From assembly GCA_010909165.1 (NCBI GenBank), contig MU008165.1, forward strand, positions 248,001-312,000: DNA of 64,000 bases, read 5' to 3'. Made by a program: the position numbers and the translations under genes. This DNA is from Anthoceros angustus (Eukaryota > Streptophyta > Anthocerotopsida > Anthocerotales > Anthocerotaceae). Below the pieces are notes generated by a model. The model worked only from the letters and a program-made list of their open reading frames with translations, was not told where the DNA came from and did not search any database. Of this stretch, positions 12,073 to 21,820 are shown piece by piece. Within the stretch, counting starts at the first letter, position 1, and the number at the start of each line of letters is the position of its first letter.

Positions 12073-12286
12073 TATAAAAGCGGATGAGCGTATGCACGAT
12101 CATTGGAGTGATTGCAACTGATAATAGTATTCAGTAATGTGTCACATCTATGTCTCAGCACTTAGGCTGTTCGTGTGCAGGCTTGTGCCTGTTGGAGTTC
12201 AAGAGACACGACTCTTCAGCAAGGTGCGTTCATTCCTTACAGTCTAACGGAATGCCTAACAGGAGATGTCTGTCAGAATTCCTATA
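12073..12286 (-). repeat. 5' LTR of the copia element
   Basis: This is the 214-bp partner of the LTR at 7262-7475, flanked outside by the second GAACT copy (12,287-12,291) and inside by the tRNA primer site. Confidence 0.95.
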
Positions 12287-12400
12287 GAACTACTATTCTA
12301 GGAAGTTGGTTTGGCTATGTCATCTGAAGCAGGTAACTCGAAAGACATGCTGAGCAGGAGAAATGATCTAAGAGCAAACCCATAACCACACACCCTTGCA
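12287..12400. repeat. Second half of the old repeat split by the copia element
   Basis: From the GAACT onward this matches, in reverse, about 20,020-20,140 (shared words include TTTGGCTATGTCATC and GGAGAAATGAT). Together with about 7090-7261 it forms one dispersed repeat interrupted by the retrotransposon. Confidence 0.8.
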
Positions 12401-12560
12401 CAACCTTTCCTTACTTGTGATCCGGCCACCCAGCACAGCCTTTCCTTACTTGTTATCCACCCGCCCACCATAGCCTTTCCTTACTTGTGATCCAGCCGCT
12501 TTCGGCGGCCTTTCCTTGTGATCCGGCCCTTACCAGCCTTTCCTTACTTGTGATCCGGAG
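12400..12560. repeat. Minisatellite with core CCTTTCCTTACTTGTGATCC
   Basis: About four to five imperfect units of 40-50 bp share a pyrimidine-rich core followed by a variable GC-rich piece. There are no gene features. Confidence 0.8.
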
Positions 12561-13724
12561 CCCGGCGCCTTTTGACAACCGGCCCGCCCGCCCCAGCTTC
12601 AACCATTGCTTGTACGTCCATCAACAGACTTAGCTAAGTATGATAGTGCAAACATAAGTTATATAGTTGGTAACTACTCGTCCTCGTGACATCCATGTAG
12701 GTTCCACTCTATACCACCTTCATCATGTTATGATTCATTGGCAAAATAATTTGGCAATCTGTGAGTTGTGTCTCAACTGAGAAATTGAGCATGGCCTATT
12801 AGGTAGCTCACTTGGTTAGATACCTGCATGTATGCCAACGAAGCCCTGCAATTCACACGTGACAGAGGGCTTTGGCCTATCACACAGCCGCTGCCCATGA
12901 GGAATCCGACTCCTGTGAAGCCTGCGCATATGCATTCAAGCATCGTCACCTCTTTCGGAGTTGCGAGGCCTTTGCCTCACGCGGTCAAGAAAGGGGTTTC
13001 GGTTGCACACCGCACGCCCTAGCTCGGATGTGCAAGCGATACCGTAAGGGTTTGCTGCATAAGCTAGGCCTGCTGCGATGACTACGCTGCGACAGTGTGG
13101 CAAGGCTCTGAGGGTTCCGGATCGCGCGACGTAGGCTGACCCGCACGATCGATGGATCGATCCGGAACCCGGTCTGCCACTATTCCCAGCGGGATAAAGT
13201 TGAGGTCTGCTGAACTAATCCGTATATGTATGTCGTGCAACAGGCTGCCATGCCACCAGTAGGAGTGGACGTGTGAAGACTGCGGACAATCCAGGGTCGG
13301 CTGGCAAGCTGGATGTAGTGTCAGTGCCTACTGCGCGCACTTGTGGCGCCCGACTCGGTCACTGCACAAGTGCGCGCGGCTTTCGAGGGCCCCTTCCTAA
13401 ACCGTAACACCGTCAAGAGATGTCAAAGACCGCTCATTCGACAAGGTCGTGTTCGGAGGGGGTACGGATTCGGAATCGTAATCAACTTGAAACGTAAAAG
13501 TCGGGGATATTCTTCCGGGAGCTCATCAGCGAGTATGTAGTAGTCTACCTTACTGTCTTGCAATGTTTCTGTCCAATACTTGAATGCCCGTTCCAATGTT
13601 GCCTCCAGCTCTCTTCAAATAATGGACGATTGTTTGCCTTCCTTCTTTGCTGCCAGCAAGGAAAGCAAACCAGCACGAGTCTTCAATTCAAGAGAACCAA
13701 GATAAACGGGTTTTTCAATCCAGA
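12561..13724. other. Intergenic, no gene recognised
   Basis: This is low-copy looking sequence. The part at 12,870-13,450 is richer in CpG than the flanks. At about 12,796 there is a box resembling an RNA polymerase III A box (TAGCTCACTTGGTTAGA), but no tRNA fold or B box follows. Short open frames here show no recognisable protein. Confidence 0.4.
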
Positions 13725-14159
13725 TGTGGCTAGCCACACTTGCACACACATTGGGCCAACATGAATATACTGGAAATTGTGAACACAGCAAAGATAGAAA
13801 GAACAAATGCGCTGGACAGGGCACGAACTTGTATTGAGCAAGCTCATGCAGTCAAGAGCCCACAGAGGATAGATACATCCTTGGAACCACTCAAATCAGT
13901 GCACAACACTGAATGGCCGCAGGATTACAAGGATGAGTGACCCGGCACATTGAAGCTTACCACAAGCTTGCATTAATGTCGGCGGATTGGCTAGCCAGAA
14001 CTAAGCTAACTCTTGGAAGAAGGTCTTTCCCTCTATATCGTCACAAAGTAGCAGACGAAGTCCAAATGGCAAATGGCTTTAGTCAAAATGACACAAATTT
14101 ATAAGAACGGCGTTATTAAGCATCCTGCGCTTGGATCGGTACTTAGATGGGGTTCCTAA

Positions 14160-14310
14160 AGGAATGGATGCCCCTGGTGCAAGTAGCTTAAGCACACCAT
14201 GGTAGAAAGGGAATGGATGCCCTTGGTGCAAGTAGCTTAAGCACACCATGGTAGAAAGGGAATGAATGCCCTTGGTGCAAGTAGCTTAAGCACACCATTG
14301 TAGAAGTTGT
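14160..14310. repeat. Three tandem copies of a 50-bp unit
   Basis: Units sharing CTTGGTGCAAGTAGCTTAAG follow each other with a period of about 50 bp, downstream of the left PR-1 gene. They are not seen in the right arm. Confidence 0.85.
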
Positions 14311-14628
14311 CAAGTACCAAGTCCCATGACGGAAATTTGCTTAGAGGACTTAAATAAAATTTTCCTTCTTCTTTCACAATTCCAAAACCAAAAGTAATCC
14401 AAAAGTTCTACCTACTTCTAACAATATGGGTCCTTCGAAATGTGTTGGAGAACTACTTGTGCACAACGCAAGCAGACCGGAAGCAAAATCAAAGCTTCTC
14501 AGATCTGCTCACATATCCTAAAGACGATTCTCAGTCCTCTGAAAGTGCACAACGCAAACAGACCGGGAGCAAAATCGAAGCTTCTCAGATCTGCTCGCAG
14601 ACCCCAAATATTGGGCCGAGCACTGACC

Positions 14629-15404
14629 TTAGTAGGGCCTCTGTCCTATGAAGTTCCCTGGTGGGTTGTAGCTACAGATGATGAAGACGGAAGAATCTAA
14701 ACAGTTAATTGTGGCACATCCCAGATGGGTGGTCGAATTCCACACAACCTGCAGCCCGTCCTACAGGTAAGCCAATTTGAAAGCGGAATGTGGAGCACAG
14801 TTCAAGCAGGACGAGAATTCCAACAACGACAATGAATGAAAGATGGCAAAAGCGAGTGCGGGGAAACAGGTACTACCTGAGTGTAATGCCCACACATCTG
14901 GCCTGACTCGCAGCTGTTAGTGGCATAGTCGTAGTACTTCTCCTCATTCGTCCAACTCCACATTGCATCACCCGCGTTGTAGGAAGCGTCAGGGCCCCAG
15001 AACAGATTCTCGCCGTACTCGTTATTGGAGTGCACCAGATTGCAGTTGTCCGTGTCCCGCTGATGGTTTCCCCAAAACCTCGCGTAATCTTCCAGCACGG
15101 AGTCCCAGCTCAGAGGAGGCAGCGATTTCTTTGCTCGGGCAGCGTTGTGCGGATCCAAAAACGACTGCTGGTAAGCGATGTCAGACGAGGAAGACAAGGA
15201 CGGTAGAGCAGGAGCTGGAGAGCTGGGAGTGCTGTAGACTGGTGGTGGCGATCCCGAGACCTTGGAAGCATGCTGATGGAACTTGGTGCTTCCGATCTTG
15301 CGGGACTGGAATGCTGCAATGCTGGATCCGTCCGCGACTGCCAGTGCGACCAGGAATCCCAATGCCAGGGCAGACAGGGAGATCGGGGAGAGGGAGGTCC
15401 TCAT
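14629..15404 (-). CDS. PR-1-like secreted CAP protein (left copy)
   Basis: This is a pathogenesis-related 1 family protein, secreted to the apoplast. There are two exons on the minus strand, 15,404-14,877 and 14,748-14,629. The 128-bp GT-AG intron falls after the Gln of GHYTQ. The product has 215 residues. It begins with a signal peptide (MRTSLSPISLSALALG and onward, ending near VADGS), then a short Ser/Pro linker of about 50 residues and a complete CAP domain: HNAARAKKSLPPLSW, GENLFWG, GHYTQVVWNST and CSYNPPGNFIGQRPY. The CAP signature His and Glu residues and the expected cysteines are present. The last 11 residues resemble a CAPE-type peptide. The gene is intact. Its upstream repeat region was cut by a LINE about 600 bp before the start. 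Confidence 0.92.
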
Positions 15405-15587
15405 GGTGGGCGCTGGGCAGTACTGCACTGAGCAGATATTCTGAAGCTGGAGCCGCTCAGACCATGCACTGGCCTGATCAGACTGCAGTTCCAGCGGCTG
15501 AAGCAGGTCGTTGAAGGCAAGAGGAGGAGAAGAGGAGACCACAGGTAGCGAGATGGATTGAATGCAGGACCTGGGGATGTGGCTGTG

Positions 15588-15593
15588 TTTAAA
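15588..15593 (-). promoter_or_regulatory. TATA-like box of the left PR-1 gene
   Basis: A TTTAAA box on the minus strand lies about 185 bp before the start codon. It is at the same place as TTTAAAT before the right gene, inside a conserved GCTGCTGC block. Confidence 0.6.
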
Positions 15594-15834
15594 TGCAGCA
15601 GCAGCGGCGTCCATCTTGGGCCTTCCCTGCTGAGACGCAGTGGCGCGAAAGCCAGCCGCGCCTAGTGCCTTCGTTTTTCCGGGCCGGACTGGCAGTGTGG
15701 CTCGGCTGCTCTTCTCTTCACATTTGTTATGGCCACGCAGCAAAATGTCAATTTCCGAGCACATGGAATGAATCATGGATGTCTCACTCGTCACCCACGG
15801 AGACCTCCGAGTGTTGTTGCTGTTATACTGCCCC

Positions 15835-16000
15835 CAAGGGCAATCGGAGACAAACATCGCCAAGCAAGAGAAACATGTCGCCAATGCGAACTCACATGAG
15901 AATGGCCAATGAGAGAGAACCATGCCGCCAATCAAGCCTCACATCAGAATGTGCCAATGAGAGAGGATCTATCTCGGCAGCCTCACATAAGAATGGGCCA
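15835..16000 (-). promoter_or_regulatory. Upstream promoter repeats of the left PR-1 gene
   Basis: On the minus strand about four imperfect units of roughly 45 bp each contain ATTGGC (an inverted CCAAT) and TTCTCTC next to ATTCTCATGTGAG. The same array stands before the right gene (21,215-21,400) and the third copy (23,880-24,030). Conservation in position suggests regulatory sites, but this is inference. Confidence 0.5.
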
Positions 16001-16013
16001 ATCCGACACGGGG

Positions 16014-17236
16014 CCGACCGAATGGGGGGCTTCAAGTTTTGGTGGGAGGGATCGGCCCCCTTCATCTGTCGGATTCAACCTGGCGCGTGGAGATGGTCGA
16101 ATACTTGTCCGGAGGATGAAACCATTACTTCAAAGTCACTTCTTAACGTGAAGGATTCTATGCCGCAGGAGTTTCATAAAATAAATGAACAGACTTCTGG
16201 TGAAGGATTCTATGCCGCAGGAGTTTCATAAAATAAATGAACAGACTTCTGGTGAAGGATTCTATGCCGCAGGAGTTTCATAAAATTGCTGCAAAGTATC
16301 AAGTTAGATCTGCTCTCCATTCTCATATCCTGAGATGGTTTGGAAAAGCCCAGGCGTGCTAGAACGTCACAGGTGCACTCTTTGGCAAATACTACGTACT
16401 GCTCTTCCAAATGCAGACAGATTGAATGGTTTCTTTGAAGCTATAAGCTGCCTCTCCTGCACTATTTGCAGCTCGGGACAAGAGCATACCCGTGAGCATA
16501 TCTTTTACAGGTGCACCCTTGCACAAAAAGTATGGTTGCAGATCCTCTCATGGATTCGTAAGATTATGAAGGACATGAATCTGTCTATATCCGAGTTCAC
16601 TGTGCTCTTTGGATTGGATGGTGATTCTGGAAAAGCCTGGCTATCAGGACAATGGTGGCCTGTGCTTCGTGCCACTACCATTCATGTTCTGTGGGTCCAC
16701 TGGACGGCCGTGATTTTCAAGGGAGATGATCCTACAACGTGCAACAAAGTTGCACTGCCAGATTTGGGCGTCTGTACTTTTCAGTGCTGCTGGGTTGCTT
16801 AAGGATAAACCGAAGCGATTCAAATCGAGGGATTGGCAAAACGCTAGTTTCTTGATTTCTCTCCTCCAGGACACTGATGAGAGAAGATTCGGGCTGCGCA
16901 TGGAGGGGGATGGACCTGAGCGAAGGAGGATCCCGGCTTTGTGGTGCCATCACTGCCCATTCTTATGTCCACCATAATTAGTGGAGTGCTTGGGTGGTGT
17001 GCTCAGCTAACTATATGGTATGAAGTATGAGATGGTGGGAGGTGTTTGAGTAAGGAGCTCCTTGGGGGCCTGCCACTTTATTCCTATTTCTGTGTTCTAT
17101 GCTGGCCGCGATATGTTGGCCCGGCCTGCTTGGTCACTTGCTCGACTTGTTGCCTCTGGCTGACCCCTGCTTTTGCTCCTGGTGAGCTGTACGATCACAT
17201 CCATTTATAAAGTGCTGTATAAATTCCTCTAAAAAA
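16014..17236 (+). mobile_element. 5'-truncated LINE with 14-bp target duplication
   Basis: The 14-bp direct repeat AATCCGACACGGGG lies at 16,000-16,013 and 17,237-17,250. The second copy directly follows a run of A residues, as expected for LINE target-primed insertion. The frame at about 16,335-16,802 has a zinc-binding reverse transcriptase tail: CTICSSGQEHTREHIFYRC followed by VW, with upstream WQILRTALPNADRL. The corresponding place in the right arm (about 21,190-21,215) is uninterrupted, so the insertion came after the duplication. Only the 3' part of the element is present, and the frame shifts near 16,800. Confidence 0.88.
16150..16290 (+). repeat. 52-bp tandem repeat inside the LINE fragment
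   Basis: AAGGATTCTATGCCGCAGGA recurs at about 16,151, 16,203 and 16,255, an exact 52-bp period. This expansion breaks the LINE reading frame. Confidence 0.92.
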
Positions 17237-17597
17237 AATCCGACACGGGGACGAGTTTTATATTGAAATCCAAACCCAACATACCGAAGATAATCCAAAA
17301 GTCTCATGGCCTTTGGTTGATCACATGACTTCATGACGTCATGTCAAGTCCTGTCATGCCCATGTCCATGGATTGCTAGGATGTATATGATCAGGATAAA
17401 TCTTTTTATTCAATAGATATATATATTAAAAAATATTTAAATTAGTAAACGTCTTCCATCTAATTATCAAGCTCCCTATCACTTTAATAGAAGATATTTG
17501 TGTTTTATTGAGGAAAAAACGATGGGGAAAAACCCATTCAGCACGAGATAATGAAGGTGGACCTCGTGGGTCAAGGCGGAAAAGAGCGACTAAGCTC

Positions 17598-18240
17598 TTA
17601 CCTAAAGTTACCTATTGCTCCTAGAACATCATATGCAGAAAGAACAAATCGCTTGCAAATGACGGAGGAAGAGGAAGAAGCGTCACTTGCCGCCACCACC
17701 TTGTGAAGGATTGCCATCGAGATGGCCCTTTGAAGGGCAATGGAGACTCGTTGTCTGAAGTAAGCTGTGAAATAAGAAAGGGGCAACCCCGCGCCATGCT
17801 TGCGGGCGTGGTAGGATTTGGCACATGACTTGAGTAATTGATCGAAGTCCGTAGCCATAGCCCCATACATTTCAAGTGCGAGCAAAATAAAGAAGTGGCC
17901 CACTTGTATCCCGTTATACTTTCTGACCTTGAGAGCCTGACCGTGGCAATAACGGGCAGTTAATGATAACTGGCGGAGATGGTGTCTCCAGCAAGGTCAG
18001 TAACCACGACGTCCGCCATCGAAACCTGGTCACCGCGGACAAAATACAAGTCAGCCCTGATTGAGTGACCTGTTCGAAGAGTGTACCCTCGCTCCCTCTA
18101 GGCCATACAGCTGCTTTCTCGAGCTATGGCAAACATGACATCGCGGATAGCGTCGTGGGTGGCGATGCGATGACCCCATGGGGACAACGAGCAAGGTGTA
18201 CACCAGAGTCATCGAGGGCAGAGCCGCACTCGCACTTTAA
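17598..18240 (-). mobile_element. C-terminal fragment of a second non-LTR retrotransposon
   Basis: Reading on the minus strand across frames, one finds a Cys-rich start (CECGSALDDSGVHLARCP), then RADL, MADVVVTDLAGD and VRKYNG. The frame 17,903-17,598 carries LLALEMYGAMATDFDQLL and FRQRVSIALQRAIS. This order matches the C-terminal tail of certain LINE reverse transcriptases with a PD-(D/E)XK-like endonuclease region. It is a decayed fragment. A shorter relative lies at 19,195-19,370 on the same strand. Confidence 0.6.
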
Positions 18241-19020
18241 TTAGCCGACACGTGTTCTATCAATTAACAAAATTTTATTTCATTAATTACTTAAGTTTTA
18301 ACTAGTAGTCACTTAGCTTATGAGTTAGCTAAGTTTGATTCCATAATTACTCAGCCTGCTAATTTTTTTAATATTTATCATCTCTTTAATTAAATTAAGT
18401 TAATTTATATTATTTTTAATTTTAGCCAAATCCTCAATCCTGTGTTGTAGAAATCGAACAATTAGCACATCTCTATGTTGTTACATTATAGTCCGCAGCT
18501 TTCTCAACAACGATCTCTTTCATTTACCGATTGCTTCGATTACGCAATATCATGTTACCTCCATACTTATTGCTTAGATTGTACATTATTATGTAAGCTT
18601 CAGGTTAAAACAATTTATTATGTATCTATTTGTAGTGACAATATGCATATGGTGCAAGCCTCCACATTGTGCAAGGGCCACCACAATAGCAATGTGTGTT
18701 AGAAGTCAGACTCAGTGATCTTTGATTTGATGTTCTAATAAAGGTTGCACCATGACCTTGAAAAGGGATTGCACACATACCGTTCATATGCAACGTTAAG
18801 AGTACCAAGCTTATGAATATTTTCAGCAAATGTTCTAGCAATAGCAAATGCTGAGTATGTAACACCGCTTTCGTTCAAGTGCTGCTCAAGGTACTCTGGG
18901 TCACTTACAGTTTATATTTGATGTTGAGAGTACCAAGCTTACGAAGATTTTCAGCATTCCGAGCAGTACCATGTGTTGAGTGTGCAACGCCACTTGAGTT
19001 AAAGTGTGGTCCTTGTAAGA
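18241..19020. other. Inner part of the left arm, AT-rich repeat, no gene
   Basis: The stretch 18,250-18,450 is an AT-rich repeat whose inverted partner is 20,770-21,060. Related AT-rich blocks occur at 28.5-28.8 kb and three times at 51.0-52.6 kb. The stretch 18,650-18,785 pairs in reverse with 20,464-20,590, and 18,900-19,020 pairs with 20,345-20,470. Nothing coding is seen. Confidence 0.7.
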
Positions 19021-20344
19021 AAGGGGGAGACTTGACGTAGAAAGAAAAAAGATGGAAAAAATACCATCTACACCGAAAAAAAAAAGGGGGTCAACCCAAC
19101 AAAGGGCACCAGGCCAAAGGGGATTAACCCCCGCGATCGCTGTTCTCAAAACTACCTACCGCCCTAAGAATCTCGTGAACGGGGATAAGAAAGGCACACC
19201 ATGGTCGCCAACGCCCTCTTCAGGGCGATGGACACCCGTTGCCTGAAGAAAGACAAAATACAAGAAAGGGGGAGACCAACCCCATTATTCCTGCGATCGT
19301 GGTAAGCCTTAGCGCAGGCCTTGAGGAACTTCGAGAAATCCTGACCTTGGCCCCATGTGTCTCGATTCGCTCCTTCCGAAACCGGTCCACAAGCCCACTC
19401 CGCAACAACATGTGTCAGGTCATGCTGATTATTCTTGGAAGAGTCTTCCGCGCAAACTTCTCTCCATTCTCCCCCAACTTGGAAATTCCTTCAGCAATGC
19501 GAGCCCACTTCCACCATCTTCCACTCCCGCTCTCGTTCCTTCCCCCCGCTCCATAATAACATTATGCCCGCAGTGGTAACAACATCTTTGCACTGACTAG
19601 GAGGATCCCAAAGGGTTTTACAACAACTACGACTTATTGCGACAAGATGACAACGATTGTACATCATGGATCGTATATGAGATGGCCCCGAAGAGATTCA
19701 CAATAGCAGCCTTTTTTGTGGCCGAGACAACAAAGATTATATATTAGGTGGTCTCGAAAGGGATTCAAAATCGCAGATCTTTTTGCGGGAAAAGCAATTG
19801 CAGAGAGTTTTTCACAACAACAACCCTTTCGTGGCCAATTTATTCTGTTAATGAACCTTGGCTTGTACAATGAGGGTGGACGCAAAGCGTGAAGCCTAGA
19901 TGGATGTCGAGAGGAAGAGGTATTACGTATATGGTTTATTATTGCACTATCATACTTAGGTCTGCTGATGGACATAAATGCATGATGGTTGAAACAGGGA
20001 GCTGCGTGGACCGTAAGTAAGAAAAGGGTGTGCGGTTGTTAGTTTTTATGCGCCTTTATCATTTCTCCTGGTCAGCATATCTCTCGAGTTACCAAGTTTT
20101 GATGACATAGCCAAACCAGCTCCCCTGAATAGTAGTTCGATAATAGCTAGAAGCAATAGTTCGTTCAATGGCGGTTTGGGTTGTTTATGACGCTTTCAGG
20201 TATATAACATGCTTGTCTTTACAAAAGAATTCATGTGTGTATTTCAAATGCTTTTTATATGGCCTACTATCATACCATATATAAAATAGTGGATTTACAT
20301 ATAGATGCGATGCAACTTAGGGATTTCTTCATCTTCGAAAACCA
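19021..20344. other. Spacer between the inverted arms, transposon debris
   Basis: The spacer holds a LINE-derived piece on the minus strand (19,195-19,370), a copy of the GGAAGAGTCTTCC repeat family (19,385-19,560), a diverged stretch related to 28.8 kb (19,590-19,850) and the repeat at 20,015-20,300. There is no intact gene. Confidence 0.65.
20015..20300. repeat. Uninterrupted relative of the copia target site
   Basis: In reverse complement this matches about 7090-7261 joined to 12,287-12,400. A single GAACT lies at the join (about 20,133-20,140). It serves as an empty-site comparison for the copia insertion. Confidence 0.85.
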
Positions 20345-21214
20345 GGGTGGTGCTTACAAGGAGCACACTATAACCTAAGCGCCATTACATGCATACTCAG
20401 CACTTGGTACTGTGGGGAATACTGAAAATCTTTATAAGCTTGGTACTCTCTACATCGAATATAAATGGTATGTGTACAATCCCTTTTCAAGATCATGGTC
20501 TGACCTTCATTAGAACATCAAATCAAAGATCACTCAGTCTGACTCCAACCACACATTGCTATTGAGGTGGCCCTTGCACAATGTGGACAGTGCCACTACA
20601 AATAGATATATAACACAATGTTCTAACCTAGAGGCTACATAATATTGTGTAATTGAAGCCATAGGTAAAAGAAAGAGAAGTTGATTTCGTTTAAAAGAAA
20701 GAGAAGGTTGTTTTCTTATTGAGAAAGCTAGGGACGTTATTGCAACAGCATAAACGGGCTAATTCTTTGATTTCTACATCATAAGAATTAAGCTTAAAAT
20801 AAAAATTATAGTAATTAACTTAATTGAATTAAATAGACGATAGATATTAACAAATTAGCAGATGAGTAATGGTGGAATCAAACTTAGCTAACTTATAGGA
20901 TACGTGATGCTAGTTAAAACTTAAGTAATTTATGAAATAAATATGTATTAACTAACAGATACCTATTTGCTAATTAATGTGACAATAGAGTTTGATAATT
21001 AAATGATGAATGTTTGCTTAAATAAGATAAATCTTATCTAAGATATATTTTATTAATTTAAAAATATTATATCTTAATCATATATCCTAGCAATCCATGG
21101 GCATGATATGACCAGAAATAAGTCATGGGATCACTCACAGGCCATGAGACCTTAGATTCTACGTGTGTTGGGGTTTGTGTCTGAAATCACAACTCAAAAT
21201 TCGTCTCGTGTATG

Positions 21215-21400
21215 TGATTGGCCCATTTTCCTGTGAGGCTGGCGAGATGATTCTCTCTGATTGCCCATTCTGAGATGATGTGAGGCGTCATCGGCGAGAT
21301 GATTCTCTCTGATTGGCCCATTCTCATGTGAGTCCGCATTGGCGAGATGTGTCTCTTGCTTGGCGAGATGTGGCACTTGCTTGGCGCGATGTTTCTCTCT
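21215..21400 (+). promoter_or_regulatory. Upstream promoter repeats of the right PR-1 gene
   Basis: About four imperfect units combine GGCGAGATG, TTCTCTCTGATTGGCCCATT and CTCATGTGAG. The CCAAT-type ATTGG and the CATGTG boxes recur. The array is conserved in all three PR-1 upstream copies. Confidence 0.5.
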
Positions 21401-21642
21401 AATTGCCCTTGGGAGGCAGTGCAACAGCAACAGCACTCGGAGGTCTCCGAAGAAAACAAAATGAGACCTACATGATCGATTCCATGTGCTCGGAAATGAC
21501 ATTTTTTTCTTGCTGGGTGGCCAGAACGTCTTAGAATAGCAGCAGCCGAGCCTGCCTGCTCCGGGTTCCGCCCGGAAACAGAAACGCACGATGAACGACG
21601 AGGTGCAGCGATCGCCTTGCCGCGCCAGCCGCTGCTGCTGCC

Positions 21643-21649
21643 TTTAAAT
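21643..21649 (+). promoter_or_regulatory. TATA-like box of the right PR-1 gene
   Basis: TTTAAAT lies about 175 bp before the start codon and is followed by a pyrimidine-rich leader. The position equals that of the left gene's box. Confidence 0.6.
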
Positions 21650-21820
21650 CCAGCCGCATCCCACGACCTGCATTCAATCTATCTCCCTACCTGTACTGCC
21701 CTCTCCTCCTTCCTCCTCCTCCTCCCCCTGCTTCAGGGGCCGGGATTGCAGTCTGGTGTGGCCAGTGGATGGCAATCCAGATCTGAGCGGCTCCATCTCC
21801 ACAATCCACTACCGCCCACC

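Larger units (their letters stand above)
7262..12286 (-). mobile_element. Ty1/copia LTR retrotransposon, full length, frames broken
   Basis: Two 214-bp LTRs (7262-7475 and 12,073-12,286) differ at about two positions and bound a 5025-bp element transcribed on the minus strand. The 5-bp target duplication GAACT lies at 7257-7261 and 12,287-12,291. A related uninterrupted site with a single GAACT lies in reverse at about 20,127-20,146. The primer-binding site directly abuts the 5' LTR, and a purine tract abuts the 3' LTR. The order is gag, protease, integrase, reverse transcriptase, RNase H, which defines copia. The LTR ends are TA...TA, not the usual TG...CA. Insertion looks recent, yet the polyprotein is interrupted by about six single-base frameshifts. 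Confidence 0.95.
13725..19020. repeat. Left arm of the PR-1 inverted duplication
   Basis: Read in reverse complement, this arm matches 20,345-23,770 in order: 3' flank, PR-1 gene, promoter repeats, an AT-rich block (about 18,250-18,450) and the inner end near 18,900-19,020. It is about 1.9 kb longer than the right arm because it contains a LINE insertion (16,014-17,236) and a LINE-derived fragment (17,598-18,240). Identity is patchy outside the gene, so the duplication is not very recent. Confidence 0.85.

Noticed and set aside
12796-12860. tRNA gene or tRNA-derived SINE head
   Set aside because: Only an A-box-like word is present. No cloverleaf pairing and no B box at the right distance can be seen.
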